Below are positions 56,101-64,000 of a stretch of DNA of 64,000 nucleotides, piece by piece. How positions within the stretch are numbered: the stretch's first letter is position 1; the number at the start of each line of letters is the position of its first letter. The DNA comes from Tiliqua scincoides (taxonomy: Eukaryota > Chordata > Lepidosauria > Squamata > Scincidae): NCBI RefSeq assembly GCF_035046505.1, contig NC_089822.1, positions 101,998,659 through 102,062,658 of the forward strand, read 5' to 3'. Below the pieces are notes generated by a model. It had not been told where the DNA came from. It saw only the letters and a program-made list of their open reading frames with translations, and made no database searches. Position numbers and translations under genes: made by a program.

Positions 56101-59100
56101 CACCAGGATGAGGTCTCGTTATCCGGTGTGCTCCCTGGGGCATTTGGTAGGCCGCTGTGAGATACAGGAAGCTGGACTAGATGGGCCTATGGCCTGATCC
56201 AGCGGGGCTGTTCTTATGTTCTGCTATTTCATAAATCTCATCTATTTCTCTCTAATTGGAACTTCTATAGATTTCCACATTTACGCATATAATATTCTTG
56301 CTGCTGTACTAATATGTGTAATAAGGTATTTCTTGTGGTGTTCTTTAATTTCTGATGTCACATTTAAGAGGAATATTTCCAGTTTGAATGGTATTCAGTT
56401 CAATATCTCTTGTAACATTTTAAGTATCATTTTCTAATATTTCTTTGCTTTTTTGCATGTCCACCACATATGATAAAAAGTTCCCTCAATCTCTTTACAT
56501 TTCCAACACTTGTTTGATGAACCTGAATACATTTTTGCTGTTTTCTCTGGAGTCAAATGCCATCTATAAAACACTATATAAATTCTCTTTAAAGGAAACT
56601 GCTTTAGTTATCTTAATACTTGTATTCCAAATTTGTTTCCAATCGTCAAGCGGTATATTAAGAAAAATATTGTTGGATTTTTAAACTCTACTCTGCCTCT
56701 TTTGTAAAATATCGATTTAATTTGGCAAACCACATTCAGTAAAAACAAGGCACTTCTTCCAAAAAATTAGCAAGTAGACAATGCATTACTGGATGATTAA
56801 AAAATGTGATGATGATACTGAAAAACTCAAATGCTCTCAAAGAATGTGCAGTCCTCATCCTTCCCTTCCTTCCTTCCTTCCTAGTGGTGCAAGAGGCCAT
56901 TGAGTTCTTCGTGATAGTCTCCCAGTTTGGTGTTCCTCAGGCTGTACTTGGAGTCCGCCGGATGCTCCCTCTCATATGGTCAAAGGAGCCAGGAATCAGA
57001 GAAGCTGTGCTAGATGCTTATAGGAGGCTCTATCTGAATCCTAGTGGAGACTCTGAAAGGTTAGGCTAGCTCCTTTCCACCAACCACAGCAGAATGGACT
57101 GTGCATTCTCTTCTTGGCATCTGGTGTGTACACAGCTGGGTATCCTATCTTCTCATTTGCTCCTGTAGGCAGGGCCACTTGAATTCAATTTGTTATGATC
57201 CTCTTAAGCCAAAGGGGATCCTCCCTAGTTTAGTTCTGCCTGCTCCAAGGTTTCATTGGAGTTCCTGCTTCTTAGGAGTATTTCTGAATATCAGGGCAGG
57301 ATCAAAGTCAGCCTGCTGCAGAATGAGCCTCCATTTGACTGCAGTAACTCAGCTTACTTGTTTAGGGCAGTAGTGCTATTTGACATTGTCAGGGAAGGTA
57401 GCTGAAGGTTGCAGGCCAATTGAAGGAAGTAGACCTAGTGGTTAGTGCTTGGTGCATCCCTTCCCGTTCTCCATTTTCTCTTTTTTCAGGGGTCAGCAGC
57501 TGAATGGAGGGACGACAACTGTTAGTTTTATCTGCTACCACCATCTCAAGCTTAGGGGACCAGGCAAAGGAGGGGGGCTATGTGAGGAAAAATCCTCACT
57601 CTCAGCAGAATATAGAACCCTAGAGGTTCTTATTTAACATCAAACTGCAGTCGAGCCCGCAAGCAATTTATGTGTCAACCCACTGAATTGCCACTGAATA
57701 TCGACTAGGTAGGCAAGGAGTCAGTCTAAGTTTATAAAAAATCCAAGGGACACTGAATTAAACAAAATGGAGGAAGAGGTAGAAAAAGTACAACAAGAGT
57801 TAGCATCCTTCAGTCTTGGAAGACTATGGTGTCACGCTCTGAATGGTGGTTCTGGAACAGAGTGTCCTCTCCAGTGTGCGAAGCCTGGGTAAAGTAGGTA
57901 TGGAGGATAGGCTGTTACCCATGCAGCAAATCCCCCCTCTCCACGTTGCTGAAATGGTCCAATGAAAAGCAGAGGCCAATACGGTTGGTTCCAGTGGCGT
58001 CGCAGGAGTTGCCAGAACGTGACTGTGTTCAGCCATGAACTGCCCCAGGGACTCCGGCTCCGGATTTTGACAGGAGTCTCGAGGTTGACTCCTGAAGCCT
58101 CTTCCATAACTGGATGTAGCCACAAGGCAGTGGAGGTTTGGGATCAGAGTTTTCCTTCTCTCAGATGAGCTGCCTTCCCAGGCTGACGAGTCCCATCTAC
58201 CCGGTGGCTGTTTAGTCGCCTCTTACGACAAGTACAGCCAAACTGAGGGCCTATTTTTATCCCCAGCCCCCAGGGGAGTACAACAAGAAGGCGAGCGTAA
58301 AATGCCTGCACTTGGCTAGATGGCTGTGAAAAACAGGTTGACCAAATTAACTGCATTAACTGGTAATGCCCAGTAGAGGGAGCCAGGAAGTTACGTGGGT
58401 TTTACCCTCAACCAAACCACAGACAGCAGCAGTGAAGGGGTAGTTTCTGGTGGCAAAATGTCCCTGCAGTGATGGGCAGACATCGTAGGTGTGTGTTACT
58501 CTGGCCTTTGCCAAGGGCATACAATACAGAGCAGGAACCTTGGTAAGATGCAATTTGGACAGATCAGACCAATCAAAGGCCTTACCTTCAGCTCTGATGG
58601 ACAAGGAGGGCAATGGTTGTAGTTAAGGTTCATTTCCAGCTATGGCTGGAGAGCCTCTGCCATTCGGTGTCCGCAACATTGCGCTTGGTTGTTGGTATAA
58701 GAGAGCCTAGAGGAGACAGTTACCCACCAATCCATGGCAATAATCAAACCAGTCCTTCCAAAGCTAATTGAATGACCCTGACTATTAAAGCAAGTGGGAA
58801 GAGTATGCTATTCAAGAGTACTCTCCAGTTCCTTAAAATAGTAAACTTATTGCAGTAATTCTGGTGTTCTTCTGGGGACTTCCAAAACTTTTGAGCTGGC
58901 AAAAGATCAAAATCCAGCCATCTCTGCAGTAGTCCCTTTTTTCCCCAGAATAGAAAGTGAATAATTTCCATGACTTCTCAAGCTGCCTGCCTTCCCACCA
59001 AGCTCCAAATGAATCATATGGAAATGTCTCAAGCTGCTGCTTGGATTGTAGTTTCCCTGTTTATGGGTCTGCAATCAGGCCAGTAAGCTGTTGGGTGGAA

Positions 59101-62100
59101 TCTGAAGGTGACATTTTAAAAAGCCTTCCTTCTTATCTCTTGTACAGGACTCGAGCCCAGAGCTTGGTACAGTCTCTCTCCCTTCTGATGGTAGATGCAT
59201 CCCTCGGAACTATTCAGTGTCTTGGAGAAATTGTGAGTGTGTCTTCTTTTGTAACAAACCTAAGAAATCTGCATCTAGAATATTTTGGCATGGTTATAAA
59301 ATATTTTGGAGTTCTATAATTTTGTTCTTGAGGTGCTCATTCTTATAAAGATTATCCCAGGACTCTAGCAGTATAATTTCTAGATGACAAGTGCTGCTGT
59401 TCATGCTGGTATGAGACTAATTTTATAAAAGCAAATTGAGTTGGCCGCAGTTTGTGAGTCATGTGGACAGACGTTTCCTTTGCATAATATTTGACCTGAG
59501 AGCCATTTCTTGAAAGTAGTGGGCAGAAGGTTCAGGGCAGGTTCCAAAGGTGATGATGGCCACTAAGATGTCTTTGTAAAGAGACTGGACAGTTGCATAA
59601 ACTCTAGCCATGATGGCTAAATTGAACCTCCTGCGTACAGGGGTAATGTACCTCAATTTCTTCAGAATGAGATTTTGCCCTTCCAAAACTTGTGTGTGTA
59701 TAAAAACTCCCAGCCCCTTCTGGTCACCTGCTCTACACTCTGTGGCCTAGCATTCAGGGTGAAGGCACTGTCCTGCATGCTTTATTCATGTTCTTAAACA
59801 ATTGCTTTCTTGCTTTCCCTGACAGCCTGTGTTTGCTTCCTAGATCTCAGAGTTTGTGCAAAAAGATGAAATAAAACCTGCTGTGGTCCAGCTGCTCTGG
59901 GAACGGTTCACAGAGAAATCCCAGTGCTCAGTGATGGAACGCCATGCCTCCATCATGCTCCTAGGGATGATGGCACAGTGAGTCATTGGTTCAGGCTCCT
60001 ATATGCTGACAATGAGGTTAGGACCTATAGGGGGCATTACCAGAGTGATCGCTGCATTGTGTTCACTGGGGCCATAAAGAGTTGAAGTTTCTACACTTCC
60101 TAGAAAAGCATAGAAAGTATTCATGTACACCTTCATTTTTGAAGGTATGTGGAAAACACATTTCATTCCTTCGCAGGACTTGTTAAGCTAAATACATGCA
60201 GCTTATGACCTGGAGGCATACAAATGGGAAAAGAGTACTGTAAGGAATACTAGGTCATAGAAACTAGGAGAGTTAGGGCGCAATCCTAACCAACTTTCCA
60301 GCACCAAGGAAAGGGCAATGCAGCTCTGAGGTAAGAGAACATTCCCTTACCTTGAGGAGGCCTCTGTGACTGCCCCCGAACTGCAGGATGCAGCACATAC
60401 CCCACTGGCACAGCTGTGCCAATGCTGAAAAGTTGGTTAGGATTGCATGCTTAATTTCATGATTTCCTTTCCCAATTTTTTCTGGAAATGATAAATCTAA
60501 CAGTTGAATTGTTTTTTCCAAACCCAGATTACAAGTGGGAGCCAATTTTGTCATCAAATAATCCTGAATGTAGGTTAGTTAAAATGTATTGTGCCCTCTG
60601 AACCCTTGATATATTCTCTTGGCTCATACTGTGTCCTTAACCAAGGGTTCAGTTCAAAGATCCTGCATTTTGTGCATGCTGAAGATAAGCTGATGAATTC
60701 TGGAAGTACCAATCTTTGAGTCTTTACAATTGCAGTATCTCTGTGAAATGCTTGTGATTTTTTTTTCCCTTGTCTTCCCTGGTCTTCATTGAGGCTTTAA
60801 TGTATAACTGGAACTTACAATGCAAGGGATTATCATAGATGCCTTTGCCTCTGTGAGCCAACAGGAATTGTAAGCTGCTTCCATTGTTCTGCATAATGTG
60901 TTTTGAGGCCTTTATAAATACTTCTGATCCAATGAAATATTTTCTTGCCACTTACTAGAGGGAAGCCTGAGATTGTGGGCAGTAACCTAGATGTTTTGGT
61001 GAAAGTGGGGCTAGATGAAAGAGTGCATGAAAATTATCGGCTTGCCCAGGAAGTATGTAATACTATCTCCAGAATTGCTAATGGCCAGAAGGTAAGGGTG
61101 TATTTGTGATCAGCACTGAAATTTATTCTTTGTTAACCAGTAGTAGAGTAATCACCAGCCCATGTATTGTAGTCTACTGGGATACTACTTTCTGGGATAC
61201 TCGCATGGTTGTCCTGGCAACAATGAAGCTCTGAGCTGCGCCAGACAAGTGGGCCTTAGCATGAATGTTTAGGTTCCCCAGGGTGTTCTTGACCCCAGAT
61301 TGGAGATCACTTCTGTAGACAGCTTGGAAAGGGAGTCTATTAAGCTGCAGAGTGGGTAGTATGCTAATGGAATTCTGAGCCTATCATAAGTCCCTGATAC
61401 CAGGTACAAACACTCAAAATGGGAACTTCACTGAACAGTTTACTTGGACAAGGCAAGGGCACTCTGACAGACAACAGCAATTTTGCTTTCCCAGCTACTG
61501 AACCTATGCTAGTTCTGCATTGAGAACTCATGCACTGCATGTGAGAAAATGAAGACTCTCTCTGTCCTTGTCAAGCAAAGACTTGGGGCCCAATCATATC
61601 CAACTTTCCATCACCGATGCAGCCCCAGGGCATTCCCTTACCTTGAGGAGGCCTCCATACTGCCCCAGCACTGCAGGATGCAGTGCACAGCCACATTGGC
61701 CTTGGAAAGTTGGATAAGATTGGGCCCTTAGTGATTCAGGCCAGGGTGGCACACTTGTCCTGGGTCATTCTGGGTAACAGTTGTCCTTATGTGTACCAAC
61801 TTGGCACTTGATAGCAACATTGCAAAGCATGGTGGCCAGCTGACATGCTCTATGACATGAGCTGACATGAGCTCTATGGTAGACTGGGGGGAGGGGGGAC
61901 TGTTACTTGTGTGTCCACATTCCTTCTTGTTCAGCTTCTACCACCATAATCATTCCCTGCCCTGAATCATAGTAGCTGGCACACAAACCTCAATAAAAAT
62001 CAAGTGGAAAATTTGAAAATGAGCAGAATAAGGTGTTTAGCTGCTTATTTGAAATACTTTATCCTGATTGTCCCCAATGTCAATGCAGGGTGCTCAAGGT

Positions 62101-63902
62101 GGATCAGGCGGAGAAAATTTTTTTAAAAAGAAACACGAGACCCTTAAGAAATAAACTGCAATTGCTACTTTTAAAAACCCACCCTTGATGAGGAGTAACT
62201 GAAAATCATAAGCATTCCATTTAGAATCCTTGATGTCCTTTCTGCAGGCACACAGCCCTGCTGTCACTTAGGGCTCCATCCTAACTCTCTGCTCTCACCA
62301 GAAAGACCATATCCTAAACTGCCATGTTTCACAACCCACAGTTTGCAAACCACTGCTTTAGACTGTTTAAAAGCCAAGGATCTCCTTGGCCCTTTAAGTG
62401 CCATTTCCCAGCCTGGCAGAGCATTTGTCTTGCACACAAGGTGGTATGAATAGAGGATTTGAGTTTGAGTGTGAAAAATTCAGGCTGAAATCCCTGGCAA
62501 TGTATAACTACTATGCAGGCTTGGAAATCGCTGTGTTTGGCCATGACTCCCTTAGAAAGGGGTTGTGTGGATAAACAAAATGTGAATGTTATATTTCTAC
62601 TGTAATTATCAATTTATGACACTATTGATAAAAAGGAGGCAAAAATGGTTCTGGACAAAAATAAAACCATTTCTACCTACCTACAGACTGGTGTTGGGAA
62701 AAGTAGTACTCCTTTCCGGCTGCCACAGTCACACCTGCTTTTTGAACGTCTGAGTGAGGCTATAAGTGTGGGTAAGTCACTAAAACTGGAAGAGGGGGTG
62801 GAGTAAGCCTTATTTTACAAGCCTTGTCTAACACACCTGTCCTGCTTTTTATAGGCTTTGCTAGATCAAACATGCATTGGATTCCCTTCAAAGAGACAGC
62901 AGTTGCACTCATCTATCAGTTGGCAGAAGGACCTGAGGAAATAAGTGGTCAGATCTTGCAGCGTTGTAGCCAGCAAGCCTTGGAGAGATTTCAGGAGTCT
63001 GAAGGAGTTGAAGCTGGTGAGCTGGAGCTAGGAATTGCACCTCTGCTTCTGGTGTATTGGGATTGGGTTCAGGATGAGTAGGGTGATTGGCTTAGAACAG
63101 GGGTGTTCAAACTTTTTTGGAGGAGGGCCACATCATCTCTCTGTCACTGTTGGGGGCCAAGAAGAAAAAAAGAATTGATTTACATTTCAAATTTGAATAA
63201 ATTTACATAAATGAATATATTGGAGATGGAACTTATTTGAATGAACGAAGGTCTTGCAATAGCTCTATAAAAGGCTTTCAACAAAGCGAAGTCAACTTTT
63301 CCTTTGCTGCTGCATCACAGATGTGAAACAGCAAGCAGTGGAGGGAGCACTTGTCTCTCAGGTGAGAGGCTGAGCAGTTGCCCTCATGCTGAGAGCAGTT
63401 GTGTCAGGCCAGTGCGGGTTCCGGCAAGTCTCTGGAGGGCCAGGCTCATTGGGGCTCCCTGAGGGCGGGATTGGGACTCCTCGAGGGCCACAAGTGGCCC
63501 CAGGGCCAGGGTTTGGGCACCCCTGGCTTAGAAAAAGAGAATGATCAAGAACCCAGTACAAATACAAGGTGGACAAAAGGCAACAATAGTTCTGATCTTC
63601 AAGTCAATGAATGTGAGGTGCACAGAAATAACTAGAAAAGGTCAGTTGAAAATGTCTCTCAAAGCAGTTTTGTTTGCTTTCCAGAGCCAGGATCTTCTTC
63701 TAATGGAGTTCCTGCGGGCTCTAGCACAATTGAATCCATGTTGTTAACACATCTGGTCTCCCTCGCGGGGGATGTGGCCTTACAACAACTTGTACATCTA
63801 GAGTTGTCTGTAAGCACAGAGCTGCGCAGGCGCCGGGTCCTTGGGGAAGAGAAGCAAGCAAAGGAACATGCTGCAAGCAACTCAAAAGCACAGAGAGATA
63901 AG
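34799..63902 (+). CDS. NCAPD2: NCAPD2, condensin I HEAT subunit CAP-D2, 5' 21 exons (partial)
   Basis: Non-SMC HEAT-repeat subunit of condensin I, needed for mitotic chromosome compaction. Exons: 34799-34943, 36890-36965, 37985-38043, 38831-39012, 39875-40008, 40277-40404, 40547-40670, 40748-40895, 41815-42012, 44680-44814, 45165-45249, 51038-51212, 51677-51807, 52416-52625, 56885-57059, 59148-59232, 59844-59977, 60959-61091, 62687-62771, 62855-63016, 63685-63902. All are GT-AG and phases agree at every junction, giving 974 codons of an expected ~1400. Human-like segments: [128 protein letters not shown]. The N-terminal half is the condensin Cnd1/HEAT region. Exon 15 uses a weak donor (GTTAGG). 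The remaining exons lie beyond 64000. Confidence 0.97.
35063..35399. mobile_element. hAT-like MITE, reverse orientation, in NCAPD2 intron 1
   Basis: From GTTGGGACCCACTAGGTGGG to TGTGAGAACCACTG, the reverse complement of the 47205-47565 family. It contains GATGATGTCACTCCCAGTCA and TATTAGACTTGATGC. Confidence 0.65.
35715..35965. mobile_element. hAT-like MITE (CAGTGGTTCCCAACCTGG ends), 8-bp TSD
   Basis: Ends CAGTGGTTCCCAACCTGG and CGTTGGGAGCCCCTG. Flanks CATTATGG (35707-35714) and CACTATGG (35966-35973), 7 of 8 identical. 251 bp, in NCAPD2 intron 1. Confidence 0.8.
36001..36130. mobile_element. Shortened Harbinger-like MITE (family A)
   Basis: Starts GAGCCCAATCCTATCCAA and ends TTGGATAGGATTGCGC; the middle ~50 bp of the usual element is missing. 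Confidence 0.7.
36140..36370. repeat. Degenerate minisatellite related to 8927-9080
   Basis: Repeats of AGCTTCAGGATGG...GTTTAAAAATGGC of about 30 bp, five to seven imperfect units, in NCAPD2 intron 1. The same unit is found near VAMP1, preceded in both cases by GGAATGCCAGCAG or GGAAATGCTAGCAG. Confidence 0.55.
37254..37410. repeat. Intron 2 segment that is also present in intron 9
   Basis: About 155 bp from GGAGGAACTAGATATATTT to CACTTTGCTTTGAG, matching 43742-43899 at all but a few bases. See the intron 9 entry. Confidence 0.85.
37510..37718 (-). mobile_element. tRNA-derived SINE (MIR-like), reverse orientation
   Basis: On plus: ATACCACCCTTCCTCTAAAG at the left (LINE-type tail), CAACCTTGTGAGGTAGATTAG in the core, and GCAGGGATTGAACCTGGATC near the right end (reverse complement of a B-box-like GGTTCAATCCC). 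This is the layout of a MIR/CORE-type SINE on the minus strand. Lies in NCAPD2 intron 2. Confidence 0.55.
39601..39801. mobile_element. Harbinger-like MITE, variant (GGGTGCAATCCTAACC ends)
   Basis: Inverted ends GGGTGCAATCCTAACCCC and GGGGTTAGGATTGCACCC plus TATGTCAGTGCTTTCCAG / CTGGAAAGCACTGACATA. It is flanked by TAA on both sides. Related to family A by its interior. Another copy is at 60276-60449 and a fragment near 52246-52300. Confidence 0.78.
42112..42541. mobile_element. hAT-like MITE (family C), 8-bp TSD, in NCAPD2 intron 9
   Basis: Ends CAGGGGTGCCCAAACCCC and AACTTTGGACACCCCTG. Flanking CCCTAGAT at 42104-42111 and 42542-42549. Interior nearly identical to 13253-13724. Confidence 0.88.
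42550..43011. mobile_element. hAT-like MITE (CAGTGCTTCCCAAACTCC ends), 8-bp TSD
   Basis: Ends CAGTGCTTCCCAAACTCC and CCAGTTTGGGAACTACTG. Flanked by CCCTAGAT at 42542-42549 and 43012-43019, the same octamer that flanks the neighbouring family C element. 462 bp, no ORF of note. Confidence 0.85.
43742..43918. repeat. Copy of an intron 2 segment inserted in a family B MITE in intron 9
   Basis: The first ~155 bp match 37254-37410 (about 98% by eye). The insert splits a family B MITE, and ATAAGTCCAATGG (13 bp) stands on both sides (43719-43731 and 43919-43931). A short internal repeat ATAAAATCCTTTGGGTA is also present twice (43765 and 43901). It looks like templated filler DNA rather than a transposon. 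Confidence 0.75.
45892..46194. mobile_element. hAT-like MITE (CAGGGGTCTCCAGACCCC ends), 8-bp TSD
   Basis: Ends CAGGGGTCTCCAGACCCC and TTTGGAGACCCCTG. TTATACAA at 45884-45891 and 46195-46202. Related to family C by GCCCTGGGGCCAGATGCGGC. In NCAPD2 intron 11. Confidence 0.88.
47205..47565. mobile_element. hAT-like MITE (CAGTGATTCTCACAC ends) in NCAPD2 intron 11
   Basis: Ends CAGTGATTCTCACACATG and CACAGTTTGAGAAACACTG are inverted. The interior shares GGAAGTGACACCATCAGG and TCTAATATATTAAAAATA with 20612-21368 and 35063-35399. The 8-bp flank is no longer clear. Confidence 0.75.
49484..50853. mobile_element. hAT-like element, 1.37 kb, 8-bp TSD, GC-rich interior and nested MITEs
   Basis: Ends CTGGGGCCGGCAACCTGCGG and GAGGTTGCTGACCCCTG are inverted. 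GTCCAGAG stands at 49476-49483 and 50854-50861. The interior holds three family B MITEs (49790-50062) and a CpG-rich part (about 49550-49780 and 50040-50480). No hAT transposase domain (DDE or BED finger) is visible. In NCAPD2 intron 11. Confidence 0.75.
53067..53104. repeat. (GT)n microsatellite in NCAPD2 intron 14
   Basis: About 18 uninterrupted GT units. Confidence 0.97.
53568..56661 (-). mobile_element. 5'-truncated L1 LINE (minus), split by a nested CR1, 22-bp TSD
   Basis: L1 sequence occupies about 53568-53867 (3' end, with a T-rich start that is the complement of the poly(A) tail) and 56223-56661. Minus-strand translation near 56520-56455 gives [20 protein letters not shown], the C-terminal zinc-knuckle region of L1 ORF2, and 53866-53768 gives [11 protein letters not shown]...[13 protein letters not shown], the ORF2 end. 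A perfect 22-bp direct repeat beginning GAAAAATATTG stands at 53546-53567 and 56662-56683, as expected of target-primed insertion. The L1 part is only about 740 bp, so it was truncated on arrival. In NCAPD2 intron 14. Confidence 0.85.
53868..56222 (+). mobile_element. CR1 LINE, ORF2 part and 3' end, nearly intact but inactive
   Basis: Plus-strand CR1 retrotransposon nested in the L1. It begins inside the endonuclease end ([10 protein letters not shown]) and carries the whole reverse transcriptase: [73 protein letters not shown], then [12 protein letters not shown] and the stop at about 56034, a 3' UTR and a TTCTTATG-type terminus. Defects: motif A reads YLYFQKAFD where CR1 has YLDFQKAFD (catalytic Asp lost), a frameshift lies near 55195-55205, and a stop (TAG at 55531) replaces Glu in GIIRKGIENKT. 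5'-truncated (no ORF1 or endonuclease core). Few defects over 2.3 kb suggest a fairly recent insertion. Confidence 0.92.
57799..58276 (-). mobile_element. SINE-like retroposon (family K), complete copy with 12-bp TSD
   Basis: Flanked by AGTACAACAAGA at 57787-57798 and 58277-58288. Reads on minus from CCCCTGGGGGCTGGGG to GACTGAAGGATGCTAAC; 478 bp. It carries GGCTGTACTTGTCGTAAGAG near its 5' end, and a 99-codon minus frame (58123-57824) ending [10 protein letters not shown], like the LINE tail at 32089-32243. No poly(A). In NCAPD2 intron 15. Confidence 0.8.
60276..60449. mobile_element. Harbinger-like MITE variant with TTA flanks
   Basis: Begins GGGCGCAATCCTAACCAA and ends TTGGTTAGGATTGCATGC, with TTA immediately outside both ends. 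Interior as in family A. NCAPD2 intron 17. Confidence 0.75.
61584..61728. mobile_element. Harbinger-like MITE (family A), internally shortened
   Basis: GGGGCCCAATCATATCCAAC at the left and TTGGATAAGATTGGGCCC at the right, with TTA following. NCAPD2 intron 18. Confidence 0.7.
63098..63525. mobile_element. hAT-like MITE (family C), reverse orientation, 8-bp TSD
   Basis: CAGGGGTGTTCAAACTTTT to GTTTGGGCACCCCTG, flanked by GCTTAGAA at 63090-63097 and 63526-63533. In NCAPD2 intron 20. Confidence 0.88.
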
Positions 63903-64000
63903 GTGAGGACTAGAGTTCTGTTTTTTCTTTTGTACGTTGTGCGCCATGATAGGAGATCTTGTCTGACAAGTAATGGAACTTTCTCATCTGGTTGTAACAT

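Noticed and set aside
1-64000. LTR retroviruses, Polinton-type elements, CRISPR arrays or bacterial-type systems
   Set aside because: No LTR pairs, gag/pol/env, capsid or integrase-like frames and no spaced repeat arrays were seen. The window is an ordinary repeat-rich reptile locus.

Overview
The window is vertebrate nuclear DNA, most likely from a squamate reptile (lizard or snake). The genes are spliced, with GT-AG introns and CpG-rich promoters. The gene order VAMP1 - MRPL51 - NCAPD2 is the vertebrate synteny of human 12p13. The repeat content (CR1 and L1 LINEs, tRNA-headed SINEs, very many hAT-like and Harbinger-like MITEs) fits a lizard better than a bird or mammal. The species call is inference.

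Layout. (1) 1-5.56 kb: VAMP1 on the minus strand, five coding exons (118 aa), with its 3' UTR running off the left edge and a TATA plus CCAAT promoter near 5.1-5.55 kb. (2) 5.56-18.2 kb: repeat-rich spacer. At about 12.43-12.80 kb it holds a decayed copy of NCAPD2 exon 18 with flanking intron. (3) 18.2-24.8 kb: a second VAMP1-type gene on the minus strand (here VAMP1L, 120 aa). It has the same five-exon structure, intron phases, intron sizes and TATA promoter as VAMP1, but its SNARE exon is only about 55% identical in protein. Its 3' flank is also homologous to that of VAMP1. (4) 24.8-31.7 kb: MRPL51, minus strand, three coding exons (131 aa), with its promoter at 31.6 kb. (5) 31.7-34.5 kb: a swarm of MITEs separating the head-to-head MRPL51 and NCAPD2 promoters. 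(6) 34.5-64.0 kb: the first 21 coding exons (974 codons) of NCAPD2 on the plus strand, continuing beyond the right edge. Its introns hold a 5'-truncated L1 with a near-complete CR1 nested in it, SINE-like retroposons and several hAT-like MITEs with 8-bp target duplications.

Main inference: the two VAMP genes and the stranded NCAPD2 exon fossil are best explained by an old tandem duplication of a block covering VAMP1-MRPL51-NCAPD2(5' part). Afterwards the extra MRPL51 and NCAPD2 copies decayed, and one VAMP copy was kept and diverged into a new R-SNARE. VAMP1 (vesicle fusion), MRPL51 (mitochondrial ribosome) and NCAPD2 (condensin I) are neighbours but do not form a functional pathway. No viral-type element (LTR or capsid-bearing) was recognised.
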